From contig NC_051072.1 of the NCBI RefSeq assembly GCF_004664715.2, forward strand, positions 39,923,142 to 39,987,141: a stretch of DNA of 64,000 nucleotides, read 5' to 3'. Below, piece after piece: positions 1 through 13,108 of the stretch. The notes under the pieces were generated by a model, which saw only the letters and a program-made list of their open reading frames with translations, ran no database searches and was not told the origin of the DNA. Every line of letters begins with the position of its first letter. The first letter of the stretch is position 1. The stretch is from Peromyscus leucopus. Its lineage: Eukaryota > Chordata > Mammalia > Rodentia > Cricetidae. The translations under genes were made by a program, and so were the position numbers.

Positions 1-361
1 TAACATTGTTATGTTTGAAACAGTCAAACTCTGATCTACAGTTAAGAATTCTGTGGCTTTGCCTACACCTTACAAACAGGATTTTCACTTTGATGCTCGT
101 GTGACCACTGTTTTCTGCAGAATGCTATATGTGAAGATAACTTCCCCCATGTTTGTGTCTGAACTAACAAAGGGGTACAGTTTATCACCAATGTAGATCC
201 TCAAGTTTTTCCAAAAATTCCCAATTCTAATCTATTGCTAATGCTCTTCTAAGAGATATCCCTAAATACACTCGATCTATTCTCATATAGTTTCTATTCA
301 TCTTTCTTCTATTGTTTTGAGATCTCCACAACACTATTTTTCACTTGAATGCTATGAACTT
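1..361. other. AT-rich unique DNA, no feature recognised
   Basis: Low-complexity AT-rich sequence. No repeat family, exon-like open frame or RNA gene recognised. The 3' edge grades into the T-rich tail of the L1 that follows. Confidence 0.5.
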
Positions 362-822
362 GAATTTTTTCTTTCTACTTATTTTTTCTTTTATTTTTTA
401 GATCATAATATAATCATATCACTTCTCCTTTCCCTTTCCAAACCCTCCCATATCAACTCCTTTTCCTCTTTCAAATACATGGCCTCTTTTGTCATGAAAT
501 GGTTGTCACATGCCTGTATGTACATGCATATACATATATATTCCTAAATATAATCTGCTCAGTTTATAAAATGTTTTTGTATGTTTGTTTTCAGGGCTGA
601 CCATTTGGTACTGGATAACCAATTAGTGTGCTCTTCATGGGTAACATATTTGTCTCACTCTTAGCATTACTCAGTTGCCTGTAGTTCTTTGTGTAGAGCT
701 GAGGCCTTAGAAGCTAGCTGCCTTCTCCTGTCCTCTCTGACATATCTACTAGTGTTATTCTTGTTCTGTTCATGTTCAGGCAACCATGTTGCTGAGACCT
801 CATGAAATTTTAAAGAGTCCAG
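362..822 (-). mobile_element. L1 LINE 3' UTR fragment
   Basis: Read on the minus strand this is the 3' end of a rodent L1. The T-rich run at about 366-398 is the poly(A) tail, followed by the pyrimidine-rich 3' terminal block (cctttccaaaccctcccata near 436). The segment agggctgaccatttggta at about 593 is a piece of the rodent L1 3' UTR that I recognise. No ORF2 sequence is present, so the copy is truncated at its 5' end and dead. Confidence 0.8.
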
Positions 823-2681
823 TCATACTATGCTATTTTGCATGGCATTTTTAAATTTTTGTTTCATTTTAAGGTTTAAAGATTTATTTCATCTTTCTAA
901 GGATACTATTATATCTAGATATCGTAAACCATCTTTGTTTCCTTCCCAACCAATTCTCCATTTGGTTGTTAGATTATTTGTAATTCAGATTGCAGGTTTC
1001 CTCAAATATTGATTTTTACTTTATTACTTAAAAACATTTTCAAATAATCTATGGAAATGATAAATTACAGATCCGTTCAAGTGGGCACATCTTGTTAATT
1101 AGTTGGAAAAAGTCTCATTACATCCTTAACTCTGCTGCAACCTTCTCCAGAGCCTAACAGGCAGTTCAGGCTACAGTGCCTTCCTGGATTAAACCTTGCC
1201 TCCTCTGGGCATTTTTGGAGACTGGCAACAAATACCTACAAGCAAGCTGGACATTATGATACAGGGCATTATGATACAGGGCTGAGGAGAGATCTGATGT
1301 GGAGAAAGATAAAATAAACCTAAGTAGACTGTTAGATTTTTTTTAAAAAAAAAAAAAAACACAGTTATGATTTATATAACTCCCATAGTCACACATTTTG
1401 CAGTGTGATGCCTCAGCCGTGCTCATTCACTGATGGGGTCCACTTCTGTACCCCTTGAATCCAGATTATTCTTATTGCCTACCTCAGCCATAGAATGAAG
1501 TAAGTAGAAAGAGCATGACACTTCTAAGCACAGGCCTTAAGAAGCCTCATAGTTATAATCTTGTTCAACCAATATGAACAAGCTCAGAATAATCGGAATA
1601 GTGATGAAATTCGTGAGGTCCGGTTGTCGTTGTTACCCTAGCTGATAAGGGCATAAGCTGTGGGTGCAAAGCTAAGGGATAAGCAACTGGGTGCAGACAC
1701 AGGACCAGCCCAGGAAACGCAGTCCAACTGCCAACTGCATAGCATAGGGGCGAAACAAATTGCTTGAAGCTTAACGATTTAATTCTGTTGGGTAGCAAAA
1801 GCCTAATATATGTAGTCTTGACCCAAATTCTGATTGTCCTTGTGTTTCTAAATTCAGGGCCCATCAGTGTTGTCATATCGAAATAGGAGGTGTTTGGTTT
1901 CTGCCAGGCCACTGGGGCTCTTCCTTGCAGGAAGCTGCCCTATCCCTCACACTCTGTCCTGTGCCTGTGCTCTGCTTCAACAATCTGCAGTACTTGTTCA
2001 CATCTCATCTTCCAGAAATTTGATTAAATGACCAGTCATTCTCCCCTGCCTCATTATCATGACTGCTATTCACTGTACATTATTTAATGTTTTTCTCCTA
2101 TTTTCTGAAGTCTCAGAACGGGAAACAGAAAACAAAAGTCATGTGCTATGTCCAATGATTAACCAGCAGTCATTGAAATATTTACTTATTAAGCATCAAT
2201 TGAATTTAGGCTATATAAAAATTTAAAACATTAAAAGCCCTACATGATTGTACATAATTGGGACATTAATGAAAAAAATGATCTTATCATTTTATTTATT
2301 TATCTTACTAAACTGTGTTTCTTAAAGATCACAGTAGACAAAGTTTGTTAGTCTAAATTAACTCTTTGTGTTTCAAAATTACCTTTCAAGTTTTCCTTTT
2401 TAATTCATCCATTTATGTTCCTGTTACATAAGAATTTACAACATGTTTGATTCTGAACTAATCGAGACAATTCCTTCTCTCATTATGAACAAATAGTAAG
2501 TCCAACTATATGGCAATAGCCTATATTGTTTTGGAAATCTCTGACCAACAAATCAAAAGGAGGTTTCCCATGCCTGATGCTGGGAGGTTTGTTAGATAAC
2601 CTATGGCTTTGGGAGGGAGCATTACTACTCCATGTGGCATAGCTCCATCAACAAAAATATAAATCCTGTGTACATTGAAAA
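823..2681. other. Unique non-coding DNA
   Basis: No repeat family recognised across most of this stretch. It holds a tandem 15-mer duplication at 1252-1281 and a T8/A15 run at 1337-1360. The largest open frame is 115 codons on the minus strand (1565-1912); it matches no protein I know and is within chance expectation. Segment 1560-1920 is slightly richer in CpG than its surroundings. Confidence 0.5.
1252..1281. repeat. Tandem duplication of a 15-bp unit
   Basis: The unit cattatgatacaggg occurs twice head to tail with no mismatch (1252-1266 and 1267-1281). A perfect second copy points to a recent local duplication, such as replication slippage. Confidence 0.9.
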
Positions 2682-2887
2682 CATTTATTTTTATGTTATG
2701 TTTGTGTTTTGCCTGCACACATGCTTGTGCATCACTTCCATGGCTTGTGCTCATGGTGGCCGGAAGAGGGCATGAGATCCCCTGAAATTGGAATTAGAAA
2801 ATGGTAAGATGTCATGTGGGTGCTGGAAACTCAGTTCCTCTGCAAGAGCAGTAAATGCTTTAACCATTCAGCCACCTCTCCAGTCCC
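2682..2887 (-). mobile_element. B3 (B2 superfamily) SINE
   Basis: On the minus strand this reads as a nearly full B3/B2 SINE. The tRNA-derived 5' end is at the right (ggactggagaggtggctgaa in reverse complement, near 2868-2887), the centre holds the catgtgggtgctgg block (about 2814), and the 3' half holds the variable hexanucleotide-rich part. Many substitutions indicate an old copy. Confidence 0.85.
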
Positions 2888-4520
2888 AACATAAATTATG
2901 CATATTTTAAGCGTGCTTATGAAATAATGTTTTCCTCTGGCTTTCTCAAAACATTCTTACTATTATTTTTAATAGATCAAATAAAATTGTGTTCGAGATA
3001 ATAAAAATGTGCCATGCAGGGTTTTGTTTTGTGTTTCTGATGAGAGTCACACAGTAGTTTCACTCAGTAATCCCACTCTTTGGAAATCAGCAATAAATCC
3101 AAAAAAGCACAACTTCCTGGCCATTTGCAATAAGATTACAAAGGGTACAATGACTGTTAATAATTGTAGGGTCAATAGATTTATCCTTGAAGGTAGAAGT
3201 TTGAAAGTCAAGAACAAACAAAACAAAACCCACTGTTACACCCCTACTGATGTTTCTCCATGACATCTGGATTTCTGAGAAGGAGATACAGTTCACACCA
3301 AGCCAAAGGGGCTACTTAACAGACTGATTCATTTAAGATAATTTATACTCAGTTTATTCTATGAAAGATTAGTACCAACAATGCTTAAAGCCATGGGAAT
3401 TTCCTCATGATTTATTAAAGAAAGAAGAAACTAATAAATAAACATATTTATAGCTTTGTTAATGTACACAAGTTCTTAATAACATGTATTGTATACTAAT
3501 AATGCATACTAATTTCACTACAAAAACTTAAGTAAAAAATCATATAATACAAGAAATATAGTGTGGACATCGAGTTTAAATCTATAAAGAGGATGAATTC
3601 TACTGTCATATGCAAAATTTCAACATGAGATCCAATGTTATAGAATACAGACATTCCTGGGTAAGTAAATTGTAATAACAGCTGTGCATAAATATGCCAT
3701 CAATAGAGGAGGAAGATGGATTATAGGCTATTTGTAGGGATAGCATTTAGGACACATATAGATCATCCTTTTTCAAATAAGACACTCAGGTGCCTCAGGA
3801 AAAAAACTCTCTGTTAACATTGCCTCTTATAAAATATAGTTACTGTATTTAAACATACTTCCATGGTCTCTATTATCATACATACATCCTCTTGGAAGAA
3901 ACTGAGAGAAGCAAGGGAAGTTATTCATGTGATCAGGTGTACTGTAAATGTGTTAGGTAGAATCTAGAGATCAATTGCCTCTGCAAATTTATCGTGCTCA
4001 TACACCTTACTTCCAATAATCATTGATTCATATTGAGTAACTTATTTTATTATATTCAACCACTTTGTCTCATATTTCCAATCACCATGACTTCATCTAT
4101 TCAGTTTGTATTATTATTTTGGTTTTGCAATTAAGTTAACACAAGAATCAATGTATTTTATTATTTCTTACAACAATTAATTTATTGTCAAATAGATTTT
4201 TCCTTCTTTAATCAAAGTGTGCATTAAATCCCAAATTATAAGGTTCTGCCAATAAAAAAAAATCCTTTAAGAGCTATCCCATTGACTAATAAATTTAGAA
4301 AAATGTGTATTCCATGCAAATTTTACAGAAAAGAGACAAATCCTAGAACTGAGAGAAGGAACTAGAATATAGTCTCCCTGTTTTACTGTAAAGTAGGAAT
4401 AATTCCCAATTGAGGTAAAATGACAGGGCTTGAGTTTATTTAGTGAATTGGAGTAACAGCATTTCATCATTGCCAGTTCTGTGAACTACCACCTGGGTTT
4501 TACTTCCTTAAATCATTGAT
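2888..4520. other. AT-rich unique DNA
   Basis: No recognised repeat. Small open frames on both strands (67-84 codons) look like chance. Sequence is about two-thirds A+T with frequent TAAT and ATTA words but no distinctive cluster. Confidence 0.45.
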
Positions 4521-4524
4521 GTTG

Positions 4525-4592
4525 AAAGAAAGGGAAGAGAAAAGAAGGTGAGAGGGAGAAGAAAAGCTGGAGAGCAGGGAGAAGGTGAATCC
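4525..4592. repeat. GA-rich purine tract
   Basis: Long purine-dominated run (gaaagaaagggaagagaaaa and following), a simple-sequence tract with a strong strand asymmetry. Confidence 0.7.
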
Positions 4593-4718
4593 ATCAACCA
4601 TAGACGAGATGCCTGTGGTGTCAATACAGAACCGAAAGATCAGATAAGCATGCTATTCAGCCAAACATTGAATACAGGTAATATTATACAGACTGGGAAG
4701 GCTATAGTTATGTATTTA

Positions 4719-4721
<3 letters not shown>

Positions 4722-4776
<55 letters not shown>
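4722..4776. repeat. (GT)n microsatellite
   Basis: About 27 uninterrupted GT units. It sits directly before an L1 3' end. Open frames of cysteine/valine or threonine/histidine repeats over it are artefacts of the dinucleotide. Confidence 0.98.
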
Positions 4777-4778
<2 letters not shown>

Positions 4779-4787
4779 ACAACCTTA

Positions 4788-4905
4788 AAGAAAAAGAGGT
4801 CATGAATTTGAAAGAGAGCAAAGGGGCATATGGAAGACATTGTAGGGAGTAAATGAAAGGGGGATATTATGTAATTATACAATAATTTCAAAGAACAAAA
4901 ATTAT
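4788..4905 (+). mobile_element. L1 LINE 3' terminal fragment
   Basis: Contains the end block of rodent L1 3' UTRs: tcatgaatttgaaagagagc at 4800, then a G/A-rich stretch, then a segment resembling gtaattata near 4870 before an A-rich end. The same block occurs at 7877-7990 in this window. Only the last ~115 bp remain. Confidence 0.75.
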
Positions 4906-5212
4906 AAAGACCATTATGAAGTCTCATAAATAATCAATTACGTAAAAGAGACAAGGAATATAACCTGTACCCCAGAGGTAGACTTTAAATCGTAATAAAC
5001 AGTGAGGTAATGGGGATTCAGCTGGAGAAAAAGCACATTAAGGCTGAATTTCAAGAATGACTTAAAAATTAGTTAACTCTCATAGTTAAGTAACTGACTC
5101 TAAGAAACAACTCAGCTCATCTCATCTTAGATATACTAGAAGAATTTATTAACAGTTATGTGATCATTTTATGCCATAAAAGGCTGGAGAGGCAATTACA
5201 AATATAGGCAGA

Positions 5213-5214
<2 letters not shown>
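4906..5214. other. AT-rich unique DNA
   Basis: No feature recognised between the L1 end and the next GT repeat. Confidence 0.45.
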
Positions 5215-5245
<31 letters not shown>

Positions 5246-5250
5246 GGGGG
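5215..5250. repeat. (GT)n microsatellite with G8 run
   Basis: About 14 GT units ending in eight consecutive G residues. Confidence 0.97.
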
Positions 5251-5930
5251 TCCTGCCTCTTTTACCCTAGAGCTCACAGTTTCTCTTTCAGACATCAGAT
5301 AACACTTTTTATATGAAAATCGGCTCCTGTATCTTCAGCTTACATAAAAAAAAAAAAAGACTAGAATGAATAAGTCCCAAAGTCAAACTCACAAAGAAAC
5401 CTGATTTTCCACCACAGGGGATGAGGATGGTAGATCCTCTGCTCTCTGAACAGCAGTTATGAAGACAGCGTTCTCAGTGGATTCTGAGAGTATGCTAAGG
5501 CAGAGAATAGCTATGTGCCATAAAAAAGGGAAGTATCATAAACAGAGAAAATTAGAATATATAGAAAATAAACTGAGGAAGACCACAGGAAAAGGAATCC
5601 ACACTAACTGCAATGAAGATTGTCTCCAAAGTCTCCTCGTAGCAGCTACAGCTTACTATATTTTTGGATGTTACTGAGTCTGAGAATAGTCCTGATGGAG
5701 TAGTATTAGAGCTTCCAGATTGCCTTCACTCCTCAATCCACAACACTAATCCTAGACACCTTATTTAGAATTCCTTTTTGTCAATGAATTGCCTAGTTGA
5801 CCTAGAATAAATATTACAGGAAAGAGAAAGAGGAAAAGGAAGAAAGAGAAGCCACCAGCACTGACTTGTTATCTGTACTGACTGCTGTCTAGATAGACAG
5901 AACTTAGAAACAACCTAACCAATCCTGGTA

Positions 5931-5931
5931 A

Positions 5932-5966
<35 letters not shown>

Positions 5967-5969
5967 ATA
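5931..5969. repeat. (TAAA)n tetranucleotide microsatellite
   Basis: Nine to ten perfect AAAT/TAAA units. Confidence 0.97.
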
Positions 5970-6417
5970 TGTGCTTTCAAACTGTTAGGGCTTAATTTAG
6001 TCCTTGACTTACACTTAGAAGCTGTGTAACCTTTATCACCCTACCTTAACTGATGTGATTGCCAAAAAAAATAATGATGTCTTTAAAGAATTGTTGTGTA
6101 AATACAGAGTAATTTTAAATAATACAAATAATAACAATGTACCACAGACAAAAATGTAATAATTTATCATAGAAATATTTAAAAAAATCCTCCATACAAC
6201 AACTATATTTATGATCTTCAGCTTTTCTCCTAAACCATAGTTGTAGCTTGTAGTACAGGTCGTGTTTCTTGGGTGTTTTCATATAAAACTTCCATATATT
6301 ACTGACCACCTGTATGTGCAAGCTTTCTCCTAGAAAGCACGTGGAAAACAAGAATTCACCAGCTATAGGACCCTGAACATAAGGAAATTACAAAGTTTTA
6401 GCGAGGTACACAGAATA

Positions 6418-6515
6418 GGGCAGGTGAGGGGGAAGTGAGGGAGGGAGAGAAGGAGAGTCGGGGTGGAAGAGAGGGAGTGAGAAGGTAAAGAAGGAAGGAA
6501 ATAGAGACCAGGGCA
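6418..6515. repeat. GA-rich purine tract
   Basis: Nearly all-purine run with ggga, gaga and gaag motifs. A simple-sequence region. Confidence 0.75.
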
Positions 6516-6799
6516 AGTGATAGAGGAAGACTGTAACATCATCTACTGTGAATCAAAATGTTTTCATCAGTGGTCCTAATCATCACCGGCACAAGTTTTA
6601 CATGCTTATTTATTGTTATTTTGTAGTAAGTGAATAGAGCTCAGCAAGGATAATGGACTTTTGAGGAATATTTGAAAGTGATCATGGTAATACTAAATAT
6701 GTTTGAAAAAGCCATAAACAGTACTTTATAAGTTCACCTAAAATACATTCGATATGCATATATCTATGTAATGTAAATCAAGTTATTCCTTCTTTTCAT

Positions 6800-7990
6800 G
6801 CTCCCCCAAGAGTCATAAACTATCTAACAAAACCACAGTGCCAGATATAGGAAACTTTCCTTCAGCTATTGGTCAGGGGAGTCCAAGAGACTCCCCAAAC
6901 TATTACCATGGACCTTAGTTGCCTTCCCAACTGAAAGGTAAGACCCGATTGCTGAAGACACCACAAACTTTCAACATAGGACTTGAAGACATTGATCTGG
7001 AACTGATCTGAAAACCTCCTCCCTGAAGTCTTGCTTTTATGGTATTGACAGGTACTGGTCCAACGGCCAATGGAGAAAAGCTATCAGTGGTCCTATCAAG
7101 ATCTAAAACCACAACAATGGCTAACCTAGAAAGATAGTTACAACAGTGCAATAGTGGTACTTCTGTCTTGAGGGAAACCAACAACTGCTGAATTGGAATT
7201 AAGACCCACTCAATAGGAGGAATTTCAGGCCTGGCTATGTTAAATCTAGCTCACCAGCTGAAGAGGTCCAAGACCCCAGAGGAGAACCTACTGCTGTGAT
7301 TTTCACTATTCAATATAATTCCTAACTGTGTTCTAAATATCCAGTCTTAGATTCACAGATAACTATAGCTCTTACCCCTCACCAAAGAAGCTTACTTTTG
7401 CAAAAAAGTGGAGACGATTACAGGAATCCACAACTATTCCAAATGCAGAGAGCAACTGGCTATGGGGTTCACACCACTAGATGATAAATCTACAACATAG
7501 GGCCTGTACCTATGGCCCAGGGAACATTGTGGAAGAGGGGATGGAAAGACTATAAGAGCCAAAGGAATAGGCTGCTTGCTGCTAGATAATGTTTTCTTGA
7601 CATGATAGGCAAGTTACACCCATGAAATCTCAACAATATAGTTTCCTAAACAAGTACATGATGACAACATCCGTGAACCTGCCAGAATAGATCGAGAAAG
7701 TTCCTTAGATCCCACCCCTAGATGAAGACCTACAGGCAATCAGTGGTTCCTGAAAGAAAGAGAAGCAGTTATTTTTTTCCAGGGATGAGCTCCCTGATAG
7801 GTTAGTTATCCAATCCCTAGTGGTCAGCTTTAACACATATAATTATTAATAATAATAAATTAAAGTAGAAGAAGTCATGAATTTGAGAGGGAGTGGGAAG
7901 ATATGCGAGGAGCTGGAGGGGGAGAGGGAAGGGTGGAAATTATACAAATACAATGCTCATGTGTGTACTTTAAAAAAAACAACAAAGTTT
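6800..7990 (+). mobile_element. L1 LINE 3' UTR, about 1.2 kb
   Basis: Long rodent L1 3' UTR in plus orientation. Recognised blocks in order are aaaccacagtgcca near 6832, attgctgaagacaccaca at 6948, an agatgaagacctacaggcaa block at 7720, the gggatgagctccctgatagg block near 7783, and the L1 terminal block starting agtcatgaatttgagaggga at 7874, which closes in an A-rich tail. The 6890-7000 part aligns with the reverse complement of 17095-16985. No ORF2 code is preserved. Confidence 0.82.
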
Positions 7991-10900
7991 AAATTAAAGG
8001 GAAAAAAAGGAATCCTGATAAAGATCAAGGGATCATAGTAGAAAAAAAACATTGCTTTCAGTTTTGGGATTCACGGCTTTGAGAATAACATAAAATTTGA
8101 TCCATTCATACCAGATAGGATTTAAACACCTACAGAAACAGCAGCAGCAGCCACAGTTCTGATAGCACAAACAGAGTTATCCTTTTATGCGAACTGCCAA
8201 GCATCTCCATCAGTTTCACAGTGCTATACACAAAGAAGGGTTTAGGGAAACAACATTGGATCCACATATGGAACATCTGAATGCCTTGGCTGTTTACTTT
8301 CTTGTGGTTATTTCTGTAGTCAGTGGAGAAACACAGAGGTTGAATAAACTGAAGACCTTAGCCCTGGCCAGAAGCTGTTACCAAAAAGCATTTTTATAGA
8401 AAGTGCATGTCATTTACCAAGGCAAACGATCACAAAAAACTAATTCAGGATCCTGGCCAAGAAAAGGAGTAATGAAGGCATGAAGGGAAATTTAAAGAGT
8501 GGACAGATCTTGACATCTGAACAAATTGTTAAGAGAAGAAACAGTCCAGGGTGTCAAGGGTAATGGAAATGAGAGACTGTCAATATGTGGGAATGAACGA
8601 GAATTTCAGCCTTCCTCTCTCCTATGTCTGGGCTTTCTGTGTAATAAGAGGCTAATTTTGAAGCTGTTTTCTACTTATAAAATCGAGGCATACTGTTTTC
8701 ATAAACCTTTGTAAAATCTGCTGCATTCTCTGGCATGTTTGCAAATAATACCACATTCTCCAGACAGTTTATGTACAATATGCTTCACATTCTTAACAGA
8801 GATACATCACAAAAATAATTATCCTGATACAAATTTATGAAGGTCAGTCCTTTAAAACTATTTTAAAAATGGAAATGCATTGGTCAAGAACATAATGAGA
8901 ATATGATACGTATTAGACATACACAAACTTTTACCTGATACCAAGCTAGATTTCAGTTTTAATTTTCAAGTTGTGTACCACCATCTACTCCAGCTATACA
9001 GCAGAAGCATGTGCAGAGTTTTGAAGAAGTCGGCTGCCTACATTTTCCCCCAACATTCTGGTGTAAATGACCTTTGGTACAGCCTTTGAATTAGGAATAT
9101 TTTAACATGTTCTAGATGATTCTGATTTTCATAATTGAAAGCCTTTCAGCAATAAGGAGGTGATTAATTATGTCGGAGATAATTAAGAAGTTCACCTGGA
9201 TATTATCTATATTTATACCTATATTTACATTTAAACTCGTATGATCCTAAATCTGTCTTTCCTCAACACTGAAGAAGATGTGAAAAGAATTTATACCAAC
9301 AAGAATTTGGTGAGCTGGGTTGTCAGAACAAAGGGAACAGATGAATGGAACAGCAAAGTCTGAACTGTGTTGATTTCTAAAACATTTACTTCTTTGCCAC
9401 TGATTCAGTAGGCACTTCTGGAACATCACCTCAGGGAAAGCTCCCTTGCTCTCTCTGCAAACACTGAGCTGGCTGTGGGCTGGCTGATCCCAGAAGTACA
9501 GACCAATGCCCTCTCGATGGCACCACAGTGGCACTGTCATCTCCTGGGTGCCAAGGCCAAGCTAAGGCTGCTGGATACATTGCAACTCAAAGGAACTAGG
9601 AGGGGAGCCTTGGCTGTCTGGACCTGTTTCTTCAGATTTGGAGAAATTCTAAATGGTCTGTTTACTCTCCTATCTCCCTCCTGTCAAATACTGACTAAGG
9701 TGCCAATTAATTCCATGACTTACGGCATTGCCAACAGAAATCACATTTAAATATGACTGCTGCATGGCCAGAGTAAAGCACTTCTCTCCACTGCTCCCCA
9801 GGGTCAATGAGAAAACTATAACCATTTTCTAATAGGCAGGACAGTAGGGGTATAGGACAAGGTAGGCACTGACAGATACGGGACTTTCTAGGAAGCATGG
9901 CAGTAAGTTGACCTCTGACTATTTTAAACCATTCACCATTGTTACATTAATAAGTTATTTTTTTTCCAACTAGCCCAGGTCTATCACTGTTTTTATTATT
10001 TTTCCATGGAGAGTCTGCTCCTCAGTGTTCACTGCTAGGATTCTATCCATTTCGCAAACACCATTTTGCCTATGTGAGCATATGCACCAACTCAAACCAA
10101 ACCCACTTCTCTCTCATTTTGAGAATGCAATACCTTTGTATCTGGCATTCTTCCTTACTGAAACTAAGCATGTTGAAACAGAATTTTTGCCTTTGTCCAA
10201 GTATATATATACTATACAGTACCAAATGCAGTCTTTTGCACATAACTGGCATGTAATATATCTAATAGCTAATGAGATCAATATAAGTATCTCCACAGAA
10301 CTTATGGCCAATTAGAATTACTTCAGTCTTGAAATAACTAATAGGTTTGGGCTTAAAAGAGGTCAAAGGTTCAATACCCTTGCTTGGAATGGATTTGTAT
10401 AGAGGCATTAATAAATGGTAGACTTGCAGATGAGGCAAACATGAATAATTTTTAGTTGCTTCATTTTCTGGGATTACAGTTGTTCTATCATGACTCTTTA
10501 ATAGCTGCATATGTTCTTTTCTGAAACATTATTTAAATAAGCTTGAGTTATGTAAGTCCCAGTAGTCACGCCCTGTAATTGTGCCACTGAAATCACTGTA
10601 ATTCTTGGCTGAAAGAAGTTAGTGTATTATCTCTCGGGATGACAAGAGAGTCATCACTTGTCTCTGAGTCCCAAACGTGTCATGCTCAAGAATGACTTTT
10701 CACCTCCAGAGACAGTGGTAACCTCTATGTTTATTCATGAGATTTTGATCCAAGCTATCCTTGTTTTCTGACTGCTGGAGAGCTATGGGGAAAGGACTTT
10801 AATTCCCAGCATCCTCAGCCATTCTAATTTACTTAAGGGTTATCTCAGCTGCCACTGCCATCCACAGGGTTTTTGGCTTGTTTATGATTGCTTTGCTTTT

Positions 10901-11573
10901 ATGTCAAGAACTTTGTTTGACCCAAATCAACCCCATTCCAATCTAGGACTTTTATAAAATGTGGAGGGGCATTTAGAGAATTTTCATTTCCCACATATCA
11001 TTTAAGCCTTCTTTGTTTTTCAAAGTACCGTGCATAGAGCCTTTCAAGCAGCTAGTACTCATTATACTTGGGGAAACAACAAATGAAGAATTGAATGATG
11101 TTTACATTTTGTCAGTACAAGTAATTGAGATCAGAATTAGAGGTGTTAATGCTTGGCTCAGAAAAAAAAAATGGCAATGTCATGGAACTTTTAGCTTGAA
11201 AAGATAATTTGAAATACATCTTAATATCTTAGATACATGATAGCTGTTGATATGTATGTATAAACTTCTGATCAGATTATACTATGGTAAAGCCTAGCAG
11301 TACATTTTGTATAATGTGTGAGGCTGATCTAGTTCTCTATCATGAAGTGCTTTCTCCCTTGGACCTATATCTCCCCACCCTAGGGTCCATTCCCAGAGAG
11401 AGTCTACTGGATGGAATTTTAGTGCCCAAGATTAGAAAGGGCAAATTCTACAAACACAACACCAGGGGCATTCCCTTCAAAAAACTTCACAGTGTCAAAG
11501 AAGTTCTTCCTTGACCCTTCTATTCATCATTTCTCTCTTGGACAACATGCTGTCTGTCATTGCCCCTCTACAC

Positions 11574-11575
<2 letters not shown>
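7991..11575. other. Unique non-coding DNA, no repeat recognised
   Basis: About 3.6 kb without a repeat that I can place. Open frames are at most 97 codons; the overlapping pairs at 9247-9540 and 10025-10315 sit opposite one another, which argues against coding. Segment 11280-11515 has some look of an old LTR but I could not support a family. The rest is ordinary AT-rich sequence. Confidence 0.45.

Positions 11576-11626
<51 letters not shown>
11576..11626. repeat. (TA)n microsatellite
   Basis: About 25 perfect AT units, followed directly by the L1MA-type element. A perfect self-complementary run able to form a cruciform. Confidence 0.98.
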
Positions 11627-11629
<3 letters not shown>

Positions 11630-11631
11630 GC

Positions 11632-12505
11632 AAAGTGCTTCAATACCCATTTCTCAAAAGAAAACATTGAAAGAGCCGGCAAGTACATGACAAAAAAGTT
11701 TAAAATACCAGTCATCAGAAAAATGCAAATTAGAATCATGAAGACTCCTCATGCCTATTAGAAAGGCTGGTATCAAAGAAGATAAAAGTTAAATTTTTCA
11801 AAGATGGAGAGCAAAGAGAATTATATACTTTTATTGGGACTATAAACTAAGACAGCCATTATGGGGAAAAGGAAAGAAGTATCTCAAAAAATTAAAGGAA
11901 GTGTCCATCTACTCCAGTGACCTCACTTTTGAAGACATATTAGAAGATATATATATAATGGATAGACATCTGCTTTCACAGCCTCACAATATTCACAATA
12001 GCCAACACTGACCATCAAGAAAATATTAAAGAACACTGCATTAGTCAGCTTTCAGAAAGAATGAAATCCCCCCATAAGCAGCAACACAGGTGAGCCTGGG
12101 AAACATGATGTTAAGTCAAACAAGCCAAACAGTTAAAAATCTAAAACCACAAGATCTCACTTACTGTTGGAACCTAAGAAAAATACTACCAAACTCACAG
12201 AAACAGAGCTATTTGGCCTGGGAGGTGGGTAGTGGCAATTGAGTGATGCTGGTGAGAGGATCAATGCCCAGGGTGAGTAGGTTGTATGGGTCTATAATAC
12301 CACACAGTGACTGATGCTGGTGATGGTGTGCTCTATGGAAAACTGCTAAGAGCTTAGATGGTAAGTACTCTCACAAACACATCAACGATAACTCTGGGAG
12401 GAAAGAGACATGTTAATTGCTTCTGCTGTGATAAACATTTCAAAACGTACACATAGGTCAAGACACTGTGTACTGTGAACGCACACAGTTTTTAATTATC
12501 AATTA
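11632..12505 (+). mobile_element. Old L1 (L1MA-like): ORF2 3' end plus 3' UTR
   Basis: The first part matches the L1 ORF2 end: cccatttctcaaaagaaaac at 11647, a degraded catcagaaaaatgcaaatta block at 11714, then cacaatagccaacactga near 11994, a decayed alanine/serine-rich reading frame with many stops, then the 3' UTR with the ggaaacatgatgttaagtca block near 12099. It ends with a tttttaattatcaattatg block near 12490, like the 3' ends of mammalian-wide L1MA elements. Heavily mutated, hence older than the rodent L1 pieces nearby. Confidence 0.78.
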
Positions 12506-13055
12506 TGCCTCACCATGTTTTGTGCTCTGAAATCTCTTGTTCCTATTGTTTTTAAACTAGGCTTGAATCAGCTGATGCTTGTACACTTGACTAATGAGTC
12601 ACTGCTCTGGGAACAGTAGTCCTGACAGTCCAGCGACCAGGGTCAGTTGGGCTTAGAGTAAAAGAACACACACCACCATGACAAAGAAAACAGTAGTAAC
12701 GAGTGCTGTTTGGGAAAAAAAAAAATCCATCTATTTTTTTCACCTCCTTTCACTGACACTCATGGTGTTTATTTTATTATCTCTCTGCTTATGTCCAGTA
12801 ATCACTGAAATGAGCTGTTTATTTCCCTTTTCCCTTCTAGCTTAGCTTCTCCTTCACATATTACTGCCAGAATAAGCAGCATTTAAGTATTGCACCCTTT
12901 GCGCAAGCCACGACTACAGCAAAGCTAACAGCTGTCAAGAATATTGGCAGACGATGAGAGGCCCTGCAGCTTTCATAGAAAATGTCACATCAGTACCTCT
13001 CTGTGATCACTGGCAAGGCACGGATTCTCTGCTGAATTGATCACCCTTGGAGGAA

Positions 13056-13061
<6 letters not shown>
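12506..13061. other. Unique non-coding DNA
   Basis: No repeat recognised. Includes short A and T runs at 12714-12725 and 12735-12741. Confidence 0.45.
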
Positions 13062-13102
<41 letters not shown>

Positions 13103-13108
13103 AAAAAA
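13062..13108. repeat. (CA)n microsatellite with A run
   Basis: About 18 CA units followed by about ten A residues. Confidence 0.97.

Larger units (their letters stand above)
5251..6799. other. Unique DNA with simple repeats
   Basis: Contains the (TAAA)n at 5931-5969 and a purine tract at 6420-6515, otherwise no recognised repeat. Open frames of up to 78 codons have no identifiable homology. Confidence 0.45.

Noticed and set aside
4548..4805. Cys/Val repeat protein
   Set aside because: Translation of the (GT)n microsatellite; the same artefact occurs at 18404, 20065, 37333 and 42649.
11280..11515. Old LTR next to the TA repeat
   Set aside because: Some phrases looked LTR-like but I could not recall a family or find TG/CA ends or a target duplication.
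11576..11626. Origin or cruciform regulatory site at (TA)n
   Set aside because: A simple microsatellite; nothing beyond composition supports a function.
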